Assembly: GCF_028553725.1 (NCBI RefSeq)
Contig: NZ_CP067127.1
Span: 124,001 to 188,000, forward strand
Length of the DNA stretch: 64,000 bases
Direction: 5' to 3'
DNA from: Paracoccus alcaliphilus
GTDB taxonomy: Bacteria > Pseudomonadota > Alphaproteobacteria > Rhodobacterales > Rhodobacteraceae
The position numbers and the translations under genes were made by a program. The notes beneath the pieces were generated by a model. The model saw only the letters and a list, made by a program, of their open reading frames with translations, did not search any database and was not told the origin of the DNA. This document shows positions 47,118-55,871 of the stretch, in pieces (within the stretch, counting starts at the first letter, position 1; each line of letters begins with the position of its first letter).

Positions 47118-47171
47118 TTCCAAACCGTATCAACATTTACCGTAGGGGCTAGGCCGTGGCACCCCTTTTCC
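47118..47171 (-). repeat. Right terminal inverted repeat of the ATPase unit
   Basis: It is the inverted partner of 45718-45772. Its outer end CCCCTTTTCC lies 17 bases from the tcuB stop codon. Confidence 0.85.
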
Positions 47172-47187
47172 TGTTCATGCGGGTCGG

Positions 47188-48276
47188 TCAGGTTCTGTTC
47201 TTGCCTGCCTCGGCCACCAGCGCGGTAAAGCGGAAAAAGCCGTGCACCATCTTGGAAAACGGCATCAGCAGAAACAGCGTCAGCACCGAGGCCAGATGCA
47301 GCGCCAGCAGCGGGCCGACCAGCGCAGATCCGGTCGCGGCGTAAAGCGCCAGACCCGACGCGGCCACCACGCCCAGCAGCAGGATGAAGGCCATCTCGCC
47401 GCCCCAGACCCGTTTAGCGCCCAGTTCCGGGTCGGCCTTCAGCTTCATCAGCGCCAGCCCGATCGTTCCGATCACCATCATGATCCCGCCCGGAACGCCC
47501 AGCAGTTTCGGCGGCGCCCAGAACGGATAGGGCGCGGGCCATGAAAAGACGTAATGCATGATCGTGCCGGCGCTGGTGGCGGCAAAGCACAGCAGGAAGC
47601 CCCACATGACCAGCTGGTGATGGATGCGGCGCTTCTGGCTGAAGCGGTCGCCGTTCTCGAAATTGCAGCCGTCGCCATGCCCGCCGTTGAGGTTCTTCAT
47701 CCGCCCCGCCATGTCGCCCGCCTTCAGCAGGTCCGCGAACCGAATGCGCCCGCTGCCGGTCTCGCGCCAATAGTCGCGCAGGGACAGCCCGATCAGCACC
47801 AGCGGCGCGATGAAGGCGGGCAGGAAGATCGCCACCATCGCGTTATGGGCCAGATGGGCATAGAAACCGTCGCCGCTTTCGGGGCGGAACGCAGCCAGCA
47901 CCCAGAAGAACACCGCCAGCGAGGCGACCAGCAGCCCGGCCATGGCCACACCCTTTTCCTGAAAGGCGCGGGCCAGCGCCTGCGGACGGGCCAGCCGTTC
48001 CCAGCTTTCGGTGCGCACCTCGGCCAGAGCGGCGGGGATGTTCAGCGCGAATTCATGCGGCGGGATGTATTGGCAGGCGTAATAGCAGCCCCGGCAGTTG
48101 TGACACAGATTGGCCAGATGGGTCAGGTCGCCATCGGCGAATGCCTTCTGACGGGTCATCGCCGGAAAGACCGAGCAGAACCCCTCGCAGTAACGGCAGG
48201 CGTTGCAGATCTCGATCTGACGGCGGGCCTCTTCGGTTGCGGTCAGCGGCTGGGTGGGGGCGAAATCAAGCGACAT
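47188..48276 (-). CDS. tcuB: Tricarballylate utilization protein TcuB
   Basis: The 362-residue protein has two cysteine clusters for iron-sulfur centres (ICNACRYCEGFCSVFP and LCHNCRGCYYACQYIPPHEF) in the first 80 residues and about six membrane helices with His residues for b-heme. In the known pathway TcuB re-oxidises the FADH2 of TcuA and passes electrons to the quinone pool. It overlaps the tcuA end by 11 bases. Its stop lies close to the right inverted repeat of the ATPase unit, but the C-terminus looks complete. Confidence 0.93.
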   Translation of the reverse strand: MSLDFAPTQPLTATEEARRQIEICNACRYCEGFCSVFPAMTRQKAFADGDLTHLANLCHNCRGCYYACQYIPPHEFALNIPAALAEVRTESWERLARPQALARAFQEKGVAMAGLLVASLAVFFWVLAAFRPESGDGFYAHLAHNAMVAIFLPAFIAPLVLIGLSLRDYWRETGSGRIRFADLLKAGDMAGRMKNLNGGHGDGCNFENGDRFSQKRRIHHQLVMWGFLLCFAATSAGTIMHYVFSWPAPYPFWAPPKLLGVPGGIMMVIGTIGLALMKLKADPELGAKRVWGGEMAFILLLGVVAASGLALYAATGSALVGPLLALHLASVLTLFLLMPFSKMVHGFFRFTALVAEAGKNRT

Positions 48277-49663
48277 GGGCGGCGGCCTCCTTGCCTGCGA
48301 TGCGTCCGAAGACGGTTCCGATGGTCATGCCGAAACCGGCCAGATAGCCTTGGCCCAGGATTGAACCGGCCATGATCTCGCCCGCGGCCCACAGATTGCG
48401 GATTGGGCCTTCGGGGGACTGGACCTGCGCCTGATCGGACACCTTCAATCCCAGATAGGTGAAGGTCACGCCGGGCCGCAGCTGATAGCCATAGAAGGGC
48501 GGCGTATCCAATGGTCGCGCCCAGTTGGTCTTGTTGATCTGCAATCCCTCGGTCGCCATCCCGTCCAGTTCGGTCGGGTGAAAGGTGCCGGGGCGGCAGG
48601 CGGCGTTGAATTCGGCCACGGTCGCCGCCACCCGTTCGGGGTCCAGCCCCATCTTCTGCGCCAGTTCGGGAATGCTGTCGGCCTTGATCGGCGGAAAGAC
48701 CGAGGGCATGAACAGGTCGATGGACTTCGCGTCGATCAGCGCAAAGCCGACCTGATCGGGCTGGGCCGCGACCAGTCGCCCCCAGATCGCATAGCGCTTG
48801 GGCCAGACATCCTCGCCCTCGTTATAGAAACGCTCGCCATCCTTGTTCACCACGATGGAAAACGGCACGCAGTCCAGCCGGGTGACGATGCCGCCGTCAT
48901 ATTTAGGCGCGCGCCCGTCGATGGCGACCGCGTGGCATTGCGTCGGGTCGCCCACGCTGTCGGCGCCCTGATCCAGCATGTCGCGCAGCACCACGCCGCG
49001 ATTATAGGGCGTGCCGCGTATCAGGAAATTCCGCGCCGCCGGACCCCATGCGCGGGCCAGCCAGTCGATATCGGCCTGAAACCCGCCCGAGGCCAGAACG
49101 AAGGCCTTTGCCCGCACCACCTGCGGCTGGCCCGCGATCTCTGCCTCCAGATGGGTGATCTTCTGCCCGTCGCGATGGACATGGGTTACCTGCGCATCGT
49201 AATGGACCTCGACGCCCAGATCCTCGGCGGTGTTGTAATAGGCGTTGACCAGCGCCTTGCCGCCGCCAAGGAAAAACGCGTTGGTGCGCGACAGCGACAG
49301 CGTGCCCGACAGCGAAGGCTGAAACTGCACCCCATGCGATTCCATCCACGGCAGGCATTCTTCCGATGTGCGGATTGCCATGCGGGCCAGGTGTTCGTCG
49401 GTCTTGCCCTTTGTGACCAGCATCAGGTCGTCGAAATATTCGTCCTCGCCATAGGCATCGGTCAGCACCGACATCGGCCCCCGATGCATGCAGCGGAAAT
49501 TGCGGGTATGACGCGAATTGCCGCCGCGATAGGGTTCGGGCGCGCCTTCCAGAATGACCACCCGCGCCCCCGCCTCGGCAGCGGTGATCGCGGCGCAAAG
49601 CGCGGCGTTGCCGCCACCGACGACAGCGATGTCATATGTGTCGGGGGGTGTTCGGTGGCTCAT
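48266..49663 (-). CDS. tcuA: FAD-dependent tricarballylate dehydrogenase TcuA
   Basis: The 465-residue flavoprotein has the FAD motif DIAVVGGGNAALCAAITAAE at the start and the fumarate-reductase-type fold, with RGGNSRHTRNFRCMH, LASGGFQADIDWLARAWGP and LWAAGEIMAGSILGQGYLAG. The known reaction is oxidation of tricarballylate to cis-aconitate. Its start overlaps the stop of the GntR gene by 4 bases (ATGA), so regulator, tcuA and tcuB form one operon. Confidence 0.94.
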   Translation of the reverse strand: MSHRTPPDTYDIAVVGGGNAALCAAITAAEAGARVVILEGAPEPYRGGNSRHTRNFRCMHRGPMSVLTDAYGEDEYFDDLMLVTKGKTDEHLARMAIRTSEECLPWMESHGVQFQPSLSGTLSLSRTNAFFLGGGKALVNAYYNTAEDLGVEVHYDAQVTHVHRDGQKITHLEAEIAGQPQVVRAKAFVLASGGFQADIDWLARAWGPAARNFLIRGTPYNRGVVLRDMLDQGADSVGDPTQCHAVAIDGRAPKYDGGIVTRLDCVPFSIVVNKDGERFYNEGEDVWPKRYAIWGRLVAAQPDQVGFALIDAKSIDLFMPSVFPPIKADSIPELAQKMGLDPERVAATVAEFNAACRPGTFHPTELDGMATEGLQINKTNWARPLDTPPFYGYQLRPGVTFTYLGLKVSDQAQVQSPEGPIRNLWAAGEIMAGSILGQGYLAGFGMTIGTVFGRIAGKEAAAHVA

Positions 49664-50328
49664 TCGGCTTCCTCCAATGGGATGTCGCGGTTGCGCATGC
49701 CCCGGATGCGGGCCTTCAGCGCGGCCTCGACATGGCGTTTCATCGCCAGTTCTGCGGCGTCGCCATCACGCGCGGACAGCGCCGCGATCACTTCGGCATG
49801 TTCGGACACCGCGCCCTCTTGCCGCTCGGGTTCGGCCAGTGTGGTCGGGCCAAGAATCAGCAGCGTCTTTTGCAGGGCGCTGACCGTTTTCAGCAGATAC
49901 CGGTTGCGCGCGGCGTCGATCAGCGTGCGGTGAAACTGGCGGTTGGCCTCTTGCGCGGGCGTCCCGACCGGGGCCGCAGCCAGCTGGGCGTTCAGCGCCA
50001 CAAGTTCTTCGATCTCGACGGGCAGGGCCATCCGCGCGGCAAGGCGGGCCGCCGTGCCCTCCAGTACCGCCCGCATCTCATAAAGCTCGATCACCTCGCC
50101 ATATTCCAGCCCGCGCACCGAGGCCCCCTGACGCGGCAGATGGGTGACCAGCCCGTCGGCCTCAAGCTGGCGAATCGCCTCGCGTACGGGGGTGCGGCTG
50201 ATGCCCAGACGCTCGGCCAGTTCGGTTTCGCGCAGCCGCGCGCCGGGCAGAAGGCGGCCCTGCTGGATCTCTGACAGGATCTGCCGATAGGCGGTCTGGC
50301 CCTGCGGTGTGTCCGGATCGTCGCTCAT
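49660..50328 (-). CDS. GntR/FCD-family regulator of the tcuAB operon
   Basis: The 222-residue protein has a GntR winged helix (ILSEIQQGRLLPGARLRETE, LAERLGISRTPVREAIRQLE) and an FCD domain (LYEMRAVLEGTAARLAARMA, NRQFHRTLIDAARNRYLLKT). The ATG at 50328 gives the normal length; the frame upstream runs into the promoter. It is first in the operon with tcuA and tcuB and divergent from the AbrB-type gene, so it probably controls both directions in response to a carboxylate. Confidence 0.9.
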   Translation of the reverse strand: MSDDPDTPQGQTAYRQILSEIQQGRLLPGARLRETELAERLGISRTPVREAIRQLEADGLVTHLPRQGASVRGLEYGEVIELYEMRAVLEGTAARLAARMALPVEIEELVALNAQLAAAPVGTPAQEANRQFHRTLIDAARNRYLLKTVSALQKTLLILGPTTLAEPERQEGAVSEHAEVIAALSARDGDAAELAMKRHVEAALKARIRGMRNRDIPLEEAE

Positions 50329-50367
50329 GGCTGAAACTTCGCGAGTTGATTTGCATGTTGCACGCAG

Positions 50368-50387
50368 TTGCATACAGTGGGATACAA
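50368..50387. promoter_or_regulatory. Imperfect palindrome between gntR-tcuAB and the AbrB-type gene
   Basis: The 20-base element TTGCATACAGTGGGATACAA has symmetric ends (TTGyAT...ATrCAA) and is 40 bases from the gntR start and 31 from the divergent start. This form agrees with FCD-type GntR operators. Confidence 0.5.
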
Positions 50388-50417
50388 TAATCGTCAACGC
50401 TTGGGGAGGTAAGCCGC

Positions 50418-51464
50418 ATGACGTCATCCGCCACCATCCTGCCGCGTCTGGGAACGCTGGCCCTTGCGCTGGCCGGGGCGATCGTGTTTTCGGTCGCCGG
50501 TCTGCCGCTGCCCTTCCTGTTCGGGCCGATGTGCTTTTGTCTGGTTGCCGCACTTGGTGGCGCAAGGCTGAAGGGGATGGGGCAGGTCTCGGTCGGTGCG
50601 CGCACCATTCTGGGGGTCGCCATCGGGGCCTCGATCACGCCCGAAGTGATCAACCAGATCCCGCAGATGGCGATGAGCGTGGCGCTGATTCCGCTTTATG
50701 TGGGGCTGATCGGGGTGATCGGGGTGCCGTTCTTCCGCTGGCTGGGTTTCGATCCGGTGACCTCGTATTATGCCGCGATGCCCGGCGGATTGCAGGACAT
50801 GGTGATCTTTGGCGAAGAGGCCGGGGCCGATACGCGCGCGCTGTCGCTGATCCATGCGACGCGGGTGGCGGTGATCGTCACGCTGGCGCCGATGATCCTG
50901 ACATGGCTTTACGACGCGCCCCCCACCGGCGCCATCGGCGCCCCGGTGCTGGATCTGCCACCGGCGCAACTGGTGCTGATGGCGGCGGCGGCCCTGATCG
51001 GCTGGAAGGGAGGAGAGCGGATCGGGCTGTTCGGTGCCTCTATCCTTGGGCCGATGATCGTGACGGCGGTGCTGTCGTTGGCCGGTATCATCCAGTTCCG
51101 TCCCCCGGCCGAGGCGATCATGGCGGCGCAACTGCTGATCGGCATCGGTATCGGGGTGAATTATGTCGGCGTCACCCTGCTGGAACTGCGCAGTTTCGTG
51201 CTGGCCGGGCTGGCCTTCGTGCTGATCCTTGCGGTGCTGGCAGCGGGCTTTACCGAATTCGTGACGCTGACCGGGCTGGCCCCGCCGGTCGAGGGCTTTC
51301 TGGCCTTCGCACCGGGCGGGCAGGCGGAAATGACGGTGCTGGCGCTGGTGGTCGGGGCCGATATGGGCTTCGTGATCCTGCACCACCTGACCCGGATCGT
51401 GCTGGTCATTACCGGCGCCCCGGTTGCGGCAAGGTTGATGAAACTGCGCAAATCACCAAGATGA
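50418..51464 (+). CDS. AbrB-family (PF05145) integral membrane protein
   Basis: The 348-residue protein has about ten hydrophobic helices arranged as two repeats (PLPFLFGPMCFCLVAALGGA and ERIGLFGASILGPMIVTAVL), with family marks YYAAMPGGLQDMVIFGEEAG and FAPGGQAEMTVLALVVGADM. Despite the family name it is not a DNA-binding AbrB; members are thought to be transporters or membrane regulators. It is divergent from the tcu operon and may move a carboxylate. Confidence 0.85.
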   Translation: MTSSATILPRLGTLALALAGAIVFSVAGLPLPFLFGPMCFCLVAALGGARLKGMGQVSVGARTILGVAIGASITPEVINQIPQMAMSVALIPLYVGLIGVIGVPFFRWLGFDPVTSYYAAMPGGLQDMVIFGEEAGADTRALSLIHATRVAVIVTLAPMILTWLYDAPPTGAIGAPVLDLPPAQLVLMAAAALIGWKGGERIGLFGASILGPMIVTAVLSLAGIIQFRPPAEAIMAAQLLIGIGIGVNYVGVTLLELRSFVLAGLAFVLILAVLAAGFTEFVTLTGLAPPVEGFLAFAPGGQAEMTVLALVVGADMGFVILHHLTRIVLVITGAPVAARLMKLRKSPR

Positions 51465-51489
51465 TCCTCCAGAACAGAAGGAGCACCCG

Positions 51490-52479
51490 ATGACATTAAG
51501 GATTGCGGTCCTTGACGATTATGCGGGGATCGCCCGCGACTATGCCGACTGGCCCGGCGAAGACCGGATCGAGGTCTTTCGCGACACCATTTCCGACCCC
51601 GATGCGCTGGTTGCCCGGCTGCTGCCCCATAATGTGATCTGCGTGATGCGAGAGCGCACGCCCCTGCCGGCCACGATCCTTGAACGCCTGCCGAATCTGC
51701 GGCTGATCGTGACCTCGGGCGCGCGCAACCTGTCGATCGACACGGCGGCTGCGGCGCGGCTGGGGATCACGGTCTGCGGCACCGAATCGCGTGGCAGCGC
51801 GACGGCAGAGCTGACCATGACGCTGATGCTGGCCCTGTCGCGGCGGATCGTGCCCGAAGCCAACTCGGCCAGCGCAGGGGGCTGGCAGACCGGCATGGGG
51901 CGCGATCTTTCCGGGCTGACGCTGGGGATCGTCGGCTATGGCCGGATCGGTGCGATGGTGGCCCGGCTGGCGCGGGTTTTCGGCATGCGGATCCTTGCAT
52001 GGTCGCGCAGCCTGACGCCGGAAAAGGCCGCCGCGCTGGATGTTGACCACGCCGCCAGCCTGACCGAACTGATGGCGGGGGCGGATATCGTCTCGGTGCA
52101 TCTGGTGCTGTCAGAAGAGACGCGGGGGCTGATCGGGGCTGCCGAATTCGCGGCGATGCGTCCGGGGGCGCTGTTTCTGAACACCTCGCGCGGGCCGGTG
52201 ATCCAGGTGCCCGCGCTGCTGGACGGGCTGAGAAACGGACGGCCTGCCGGGGCGGCGCTGGATGTGCATGATATCGAACCCCTGCCGCAGGACGCGCCCC
52301 AGATCGACCGCGACCTGATCGATTCGGGCCGGCTGCTGCTGACCCCGCATCTGGGCTATGTCAGCGAACAGACCTTCCGGCTGTTCTATACCCAGATGGC
52401 CGAGGATATCGCGGCATGGAAGGCGGGCGCACCGATCCGTGTGATCGGGGCAGGGGCGCAATCTACTCCGAAAGCTTGA
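51490..52479 (+). CDS. D-2-hydroxyacid dehydrogenase, NAD-dependent
   Basis: The 329-residue enzyme has the nucleotide-binding GIVGYGRIGAMVARLARVFG near residue 145 and the catalytic residues Arg (LFLNTSRGPVIQ), Glu (HDIEPLPQ) and His (LLTPHLGYVSEQ). It interconverts 2-oxo acids and D-2-hydroxy acids. It begins 25 bases after the AbrB-type gene and follows it in one operon. The last 17 bases overlap the convergent tctC paralogue. Confidence 0.9.
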   Translation: MTLRIAVLDDYAGIARDYADWPGEDRIEVFRDTISDPDALVARLLPHNVICVMRERTPLPATILERLPNLRLIVTSGARNLSIDTAAAARLGITVCGTESRGSATAELTMTLMLALSRRIVPEANSASAGGWQTGMGRDLSGLTLGIVGYGRIGAMVARLARVFGMRILAWSRSLTPEKAAALDVDHAASLTELMAGADIVSVHLVLSEETRGLIGAAEFAAMRPGALFLNTSRGPVIQVPALLDGLRNGRPAGAALDVHDIEPLPQDAPQIDRDLIDSGRLLLTPHLGYVSEQTFRLFYTQMAEDIAAWKAGAPIRVIGAGAQSTPKA

Positions 52480-53560
52480 TCGAGAAATCGCGGGCCAGGA
52501 TCTGATGCACCCGGCGTCGGATATCGGGGTCAATGCGCAGGGCGCGCCGCGCCAGATCCTCGGCCTCGTCGCCGATCAGCAGCGGATAGACACCCAGTGC
52601 CGCGGGCGCGCCTTCATGGAAATCGGGGTCCTTCAGCAGCTTTCCCCACGCCTCCAGCCAGATCCGGCGCAGCGGTTCGGGCGTGTCCGACGGGATCACC
52701 ACCATCTTCTGGGCGGCAAAACCGGCGATGAAGAAGGCGTGATAGATCTCGTAATCCGGGCCCGACGGCGGCTGGCCATAAAGGTGTTCATAAACCTCTT
52801 CGACGGTGGGCAGGTCGGGAAAGGTCGGATCGCGCTGCGTCCGGCCGTCCGGGCCCATCACGCCCCATGACATCAGCGGCACCAGATCGCCCGACTGGAA
52901 GGCTGGCATCAAATTGCGCAGCACCGATGCGGTGGTCTGATAGTCGATATTGACGTCGCCTTCGATCATCGCGGTCAGGCCGTCATGGCGGCCGGTATAG
53001 CCAAAGACATATTGCACTTCGAGGCCCAGCAGCCGGAAGGCCAGAAACGGCACCAGATCCAGCGAGGTCGGCCCCTGACTGGCAAAGACCAGCCGCCGGT
53101 CGCGCAACTTCCGGATATCGCGCCACGATTCCAGCCCCAGCCCGGCCGAGACGAAAACCACCCCTCCGGTGGGCGAGGTCGCCAGAACCGTCCAGTCCTC
53201 GTAATCGTAATGAACGCGGAAATCGCCCAGCAGATAGGGGAACTGGGTCGAACCCGAGGTGCCAAGGATCATCCGCCCGTCCGGCTCGGCGCGCGCGGCG
53301 AAGATATTGGCGCCACGGGTTCCGCCGCCGCCCGCCTCGTTGACGATATTGACCTGCGGATTGCCCGGCAGATGCCGTGCCAGCAAGGGGGCAAGAAAAT
53401 GCGCCCAGGTATCGGACCCGCCCCCGGCGCTGAAGGGGATGATCCAGTCGATTTCCTGACCGATCGGCGAAGGCTGCGAATCCTCGGCATGTGCGGCCCC
53501 GGCCAACAGGCTCAGCGCCACGACAGCCGCCCGCAAACATGATCCGGCAAGCCTTACCAT
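52463..53560 (-). CDS. Second TctC-type substrate-binding protein
   Basis: The 365-residue periplasmic protein has a Sec signal (cleavage near GAAHA) and the motifs IDWIIPFSAGGGSDTWAHFL, NEAGGGGTRGANIFAARAEP and LGTSGSTQFPYLLGDFRVHY, close to those of the TctC at 41223. The ATG at 53560 follows GGGGAGG. No second membrane part is adjacent; it may share the TctAB fusion or act as an extracytoplasmic ligand sensor for TctE, which is divergent from it. Confidence 0.9.
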   Translation of the reverse strand: MVRLAGSCLRAAVVALSLLAGAAHAEDSQPSPIGQEIDWIIPFSAGGGSDTWAHFLAPLLARHLPGNPQVNIVNEAGGGGTRGANIFAARAEPDGRMILGTSGSTQFPYLLGDFRVHYDYEDWTVLATSPTGGVVFVSAGLGLESWRDIRKLRDRRLVFASQGPTSLDLVPFLAFRLLGLEVQYVFGYTGRHDGLTAMIEGDVNIDYQTTASVLRNLMPAFQSGDLVPLMSWGVMGPDGRTQRDPTFPDLPTVEEVYEHLYGQPPSGPDYEIYHAFFIAGFAAQKMVVIPSDTPEPLRRIWLEAWGKLLKDPDFHEGAPAALGVYPLLIGDEAEDLARRALRIDPDIRRRVHQILARDFSIKLSE

Positions 53561-53711
53561 CCGGCATTCCTCCCCCACAGCCGTTCGGTTCCCCTGTCCG
53601 TTTGTAGGGTCAGCGGGGCCGGCAGGCCACCCCCGAATGGTCTGCCCCTTGCCTGCCGGGACCGGGCAGCGCAGTATTCAGCATTGCCCCGCCACCACCC
53701 GGTAGCTGCCC

Positions 53712-54386
53712 ATGCGGATCGTCTTGATCGAGGATAACCAGATTCTTGCGCGCGCCGTCGAACAGGCGCTGCGGCAGGATGGCCATTCGGTGGACTGGTT
53801 GGCCGATGGGGCGGACGGGGCGCAGTTTCTGGCCGATGAGGGCGCCGATCTGGCCATCGTCGATATCAACCTGCCGCGGATGAGCGGGCTTGACGTGGTG
53901 CGCGGGCTGGTTGCCGCGGGGGGCGAGATCCCGGTGATGATGCTGACCGCCCGCGACGCCCTCAGCGACCGCGTCGCCGGGCTGGACGCGGGGGCGGATG
54001 ACTATCTGACCAAGCCGTTCGAGATGGCCGAGCTGCGCGCAAGGGTGCGGGCGCTGGGGCGGCGGCGCGGCAAACGCAGTCAGGCGCCGGAACGGATCGG
54101 GGATCTTTCCTATGACCGGCTGGGCCAGCGGCTGATGGCACCCGACGGGATGCTGGACCTGACCCGGCGAGAGATGGCGCTGTGGGAGGCATTGTTCGAC
54201 CAGGCCGAGCGCGTGCTGTCGAAATCGGCGCTGTGCGACAGCATCTATGGCACCGGCGCAGATGTGGATATGAACGCGGTCGAATTGCTGATCTCTCGGC
54301 TGCGGCGCAAGATCGACCGCTATGGGGTGACGATCCGCACGATCCGGGGTCTTGGCTATATGTTGCAGACATCCGGGGCGGCCTGA
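53712..54386 (+). CDS. tctD: OmpR-type response regulator (TctD-like)
   Basis: The 224-residue protein has a receiver domain with phospho-acceptor Asp in IVDINLPRMSGLD, the Thr in MMLTARDA and the Lys in YLTKPFEMAEL, followed by an OmpR winged helix (MLDLTRREMALWEALF, VDMNAVELLISRLRRK, IRTIRGLGYML). Its stop overlaps the kinase start (TGATG). Divergent from a TctC gene, as in classical tctCBA-tctDE loci. Confidence 0.92.
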   Translation: MRIVLIEDNQILARAVEQALRQDGHSVDWLADGADGAQFLADEGADLAIVDINLPRMSGLDVVRGLVAAGGEIPVMMLTARDALSDRVAGLDAGADDYLTKPFEMAELRARVRALGRRRGKRSQAPERIGDLSYDRLGQRLMAPDGMLDLTRREMALWEALFDQAERVLSKSALCDSIYGTGADVDMNAVELLISRLRRKIDRYGVTIRTIRGLGYMLQTSGAA

Positions 54387-55780
54387 TGCGCCGCCGTCTG
54401 AGGCTTATCAGCCTGCGCTCCCGGCTGTTCGTTCTGATCATCGCGCCGCTGGCGCTGGTGGCGCTGCTGGCCAGCATGGTGCTGCACTGGATGGCGCGCG
54501 ACATGTCGCAGGATCTTTATGACGACACGCTGCGCGTCGTTGCCCATGCCGTCGCGCGCGAATCGGTGCTGAGCGGCGGCAATATCCTGCCCGAGGCGCT
54601 GCTGCATTCGCTGGTGGGGGCGATTGGCGGCCCGATCTATTATCAGGTCGTGGCCTCGGGCGGGCTGTTCGTCGCGGGCTATTCCGATCCGCCCCCGCCG
54701 CCGTCGGACATGCAGCCGGGTCTGGGCGCGCCGATCTTCTATGACGCGGTCTATCGCGGCGAGCGGGTGCGGGTCGTGGCGCTGCTGGAACATATCGTCG
54801 ATCCCGAAATGGACGGCTGGACCTCGATTCATGTCTGGCAGACGGTCACGCGGCGGCAGGAACTGAGCATGACCATGCTGGCCCAGTCGGCGGCGGTGCT
54901 GGCCTTGCTGGTGGCGGCGGCGGCGGCACTGGTCTGGCACGGCATCGACCGCGGGCTTGCGCCGCTGACCCGCCTGCGCGATGCGGTCGCGCTGCGCACC
55001 ACCAACGACCTGCATCCGATCCGGCGCAGCGTGCCGCCCGAGGCCGAGCCGCTGGTCAGGACGATCAACACGCTGTTCCTGCGCCTGTCCGAGGAACTGG
55101 AGCGGCGCAATGCCTTCATCTCGAACGCCGCCCATCAGCTGCGCAACCCGGTGGCGGCGATCCAGGCGCAGGCGGAATCCGCGCTGGCGGCCGGCAGCGA
55201 TCTGGACCGCGATCAGCGGCTGAACGATCTGGCGCTGGCGGCGCGCCGGTTGTCGCGGATGAGCCAGCAGCTTTTGCGTCTGGATGCGGCGACGATGGGC
55301 CCCGACGATGGTCATTCGGCGGCGGTGGATTTCGGCCAGCTGGTCGGCGACGTGGCCCGCCGCCATGTGCCGCGCGCGCTGCGCCGGGGGGTCGAGGTGA
55401 CGCTGGACGACGCCGACGAACCCTTGCCGGTGCGGGCCAACGCGATCCTTCTGGAAGAGGCCATCGACAATGTGATCGACAACGCCTTGCGCTATGGCTG
55501 TCCTTCGGGATCCGGGCTTTCGCTGCGTCTGGGCCGGGCAGGGGACTGCGCCGTCCTGCGAGTGGCCGATCAGGGTCCGGGCATCCCGCCCGACATGCGC
55601 GAAAAGGTGTTCGAACGCTTTGTCCGCCTGTCCAGCGAGGATGACGGCGGCAGCGGACTGGGCCTGCCGATCGTGCGGGCCATCATCCACAACGATGGCG
55701 GCACGGTCGGAATCGAGCCCTCGGCCAGCGGCTGCGTGCTGGCCATCACCCTGCCGCTGACGCACATGCAGAAGACGTGA
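54386..55780 (+). CDS. tctE: Sensor histidine kinase (TctE-like)
   Basis: The 464-residue kinase has two membrane helices (VLIIAPLALVALLASMVLHW and AAVLALLVAAAAALVW) around a periplasmic sensor of about 145 residues, a HAMP-like linker, the H-box AFISNAAHQLRNPVAAIQAQ, the N-box EEAIDNVIDNALRYG and G-boxes VADQGPGIPPDMREKVFERF and GGSGLGLPIVRAI. It starts within the stop of tctD. It likely senses tricarboxylates directly or through the binding protein. Confidence 0.92.
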   Translation: MRRRLRLISLRSRLFVLIIAPLALVALLASMVLHWMARDMSQDLYDDTLRVVAHAVARESVLSGGNILPEALLHSLVGAIGGPIYYQVVASGGLFVAGYSDPPPPPSDMQPGLGAPIFYDAVYRGERVRVVALLEHIVDPEMDGWTSIHVWQTVTRRQELSMTMLAQSAAVLALLVAAAAALVWHGIDRGLAPLTRLRDAVALRTTNDLHPIRRSVPPEAEPLVRTINTLFLRLSEELERRNAFISNAAHQLRNPVAAIQAQAESALAAGSDLDRDQRLNDLALAARRLSRMSQQLLRLDAATMGPDDGHSAAVDFGQLVGDVARRHVPRALRRGVEVTLDDADEPLPVRANAILLEEAIDNVIDNALRYGCPSGSGLSLRLGRAGDCAVLRVADQGPGIPPDMREKVFERFVRLSSEDDGGSGLGLPIVRAIIHNDGGTVGIEPSASGCVLAITLPLTHMQKT

Positions 55781-55871
55781 CGGAACCTGCATGTTCTGAA
55801 CGCCTATATCCTGAACAGACGTCAGCATCACTTGCCGGAAAAAATGAAAACCTGCGGCGGCCGGCGCTGCA

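Larger units (their letters stand above)
45718..47171. mobile_element. 1.45 kb inverted-repeat-bounded unit carrying one ATPase gene
   Basis: The unit is bounded by 55- and 54-base imperfect inverted repeats and splits the tricarboxylate gene run between prpF and tcuB. Its only gene is an AAA-type ATPase; no transposase is visible, so it would have to be moved in trans or by the ATPase itself. The insertion lies 19 bases after the prpF stop and ends 16 bases before the tcuB stop, both genes left intact. I could not find a clear target duplication. The family is not known to me. Confidence 0.65.
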
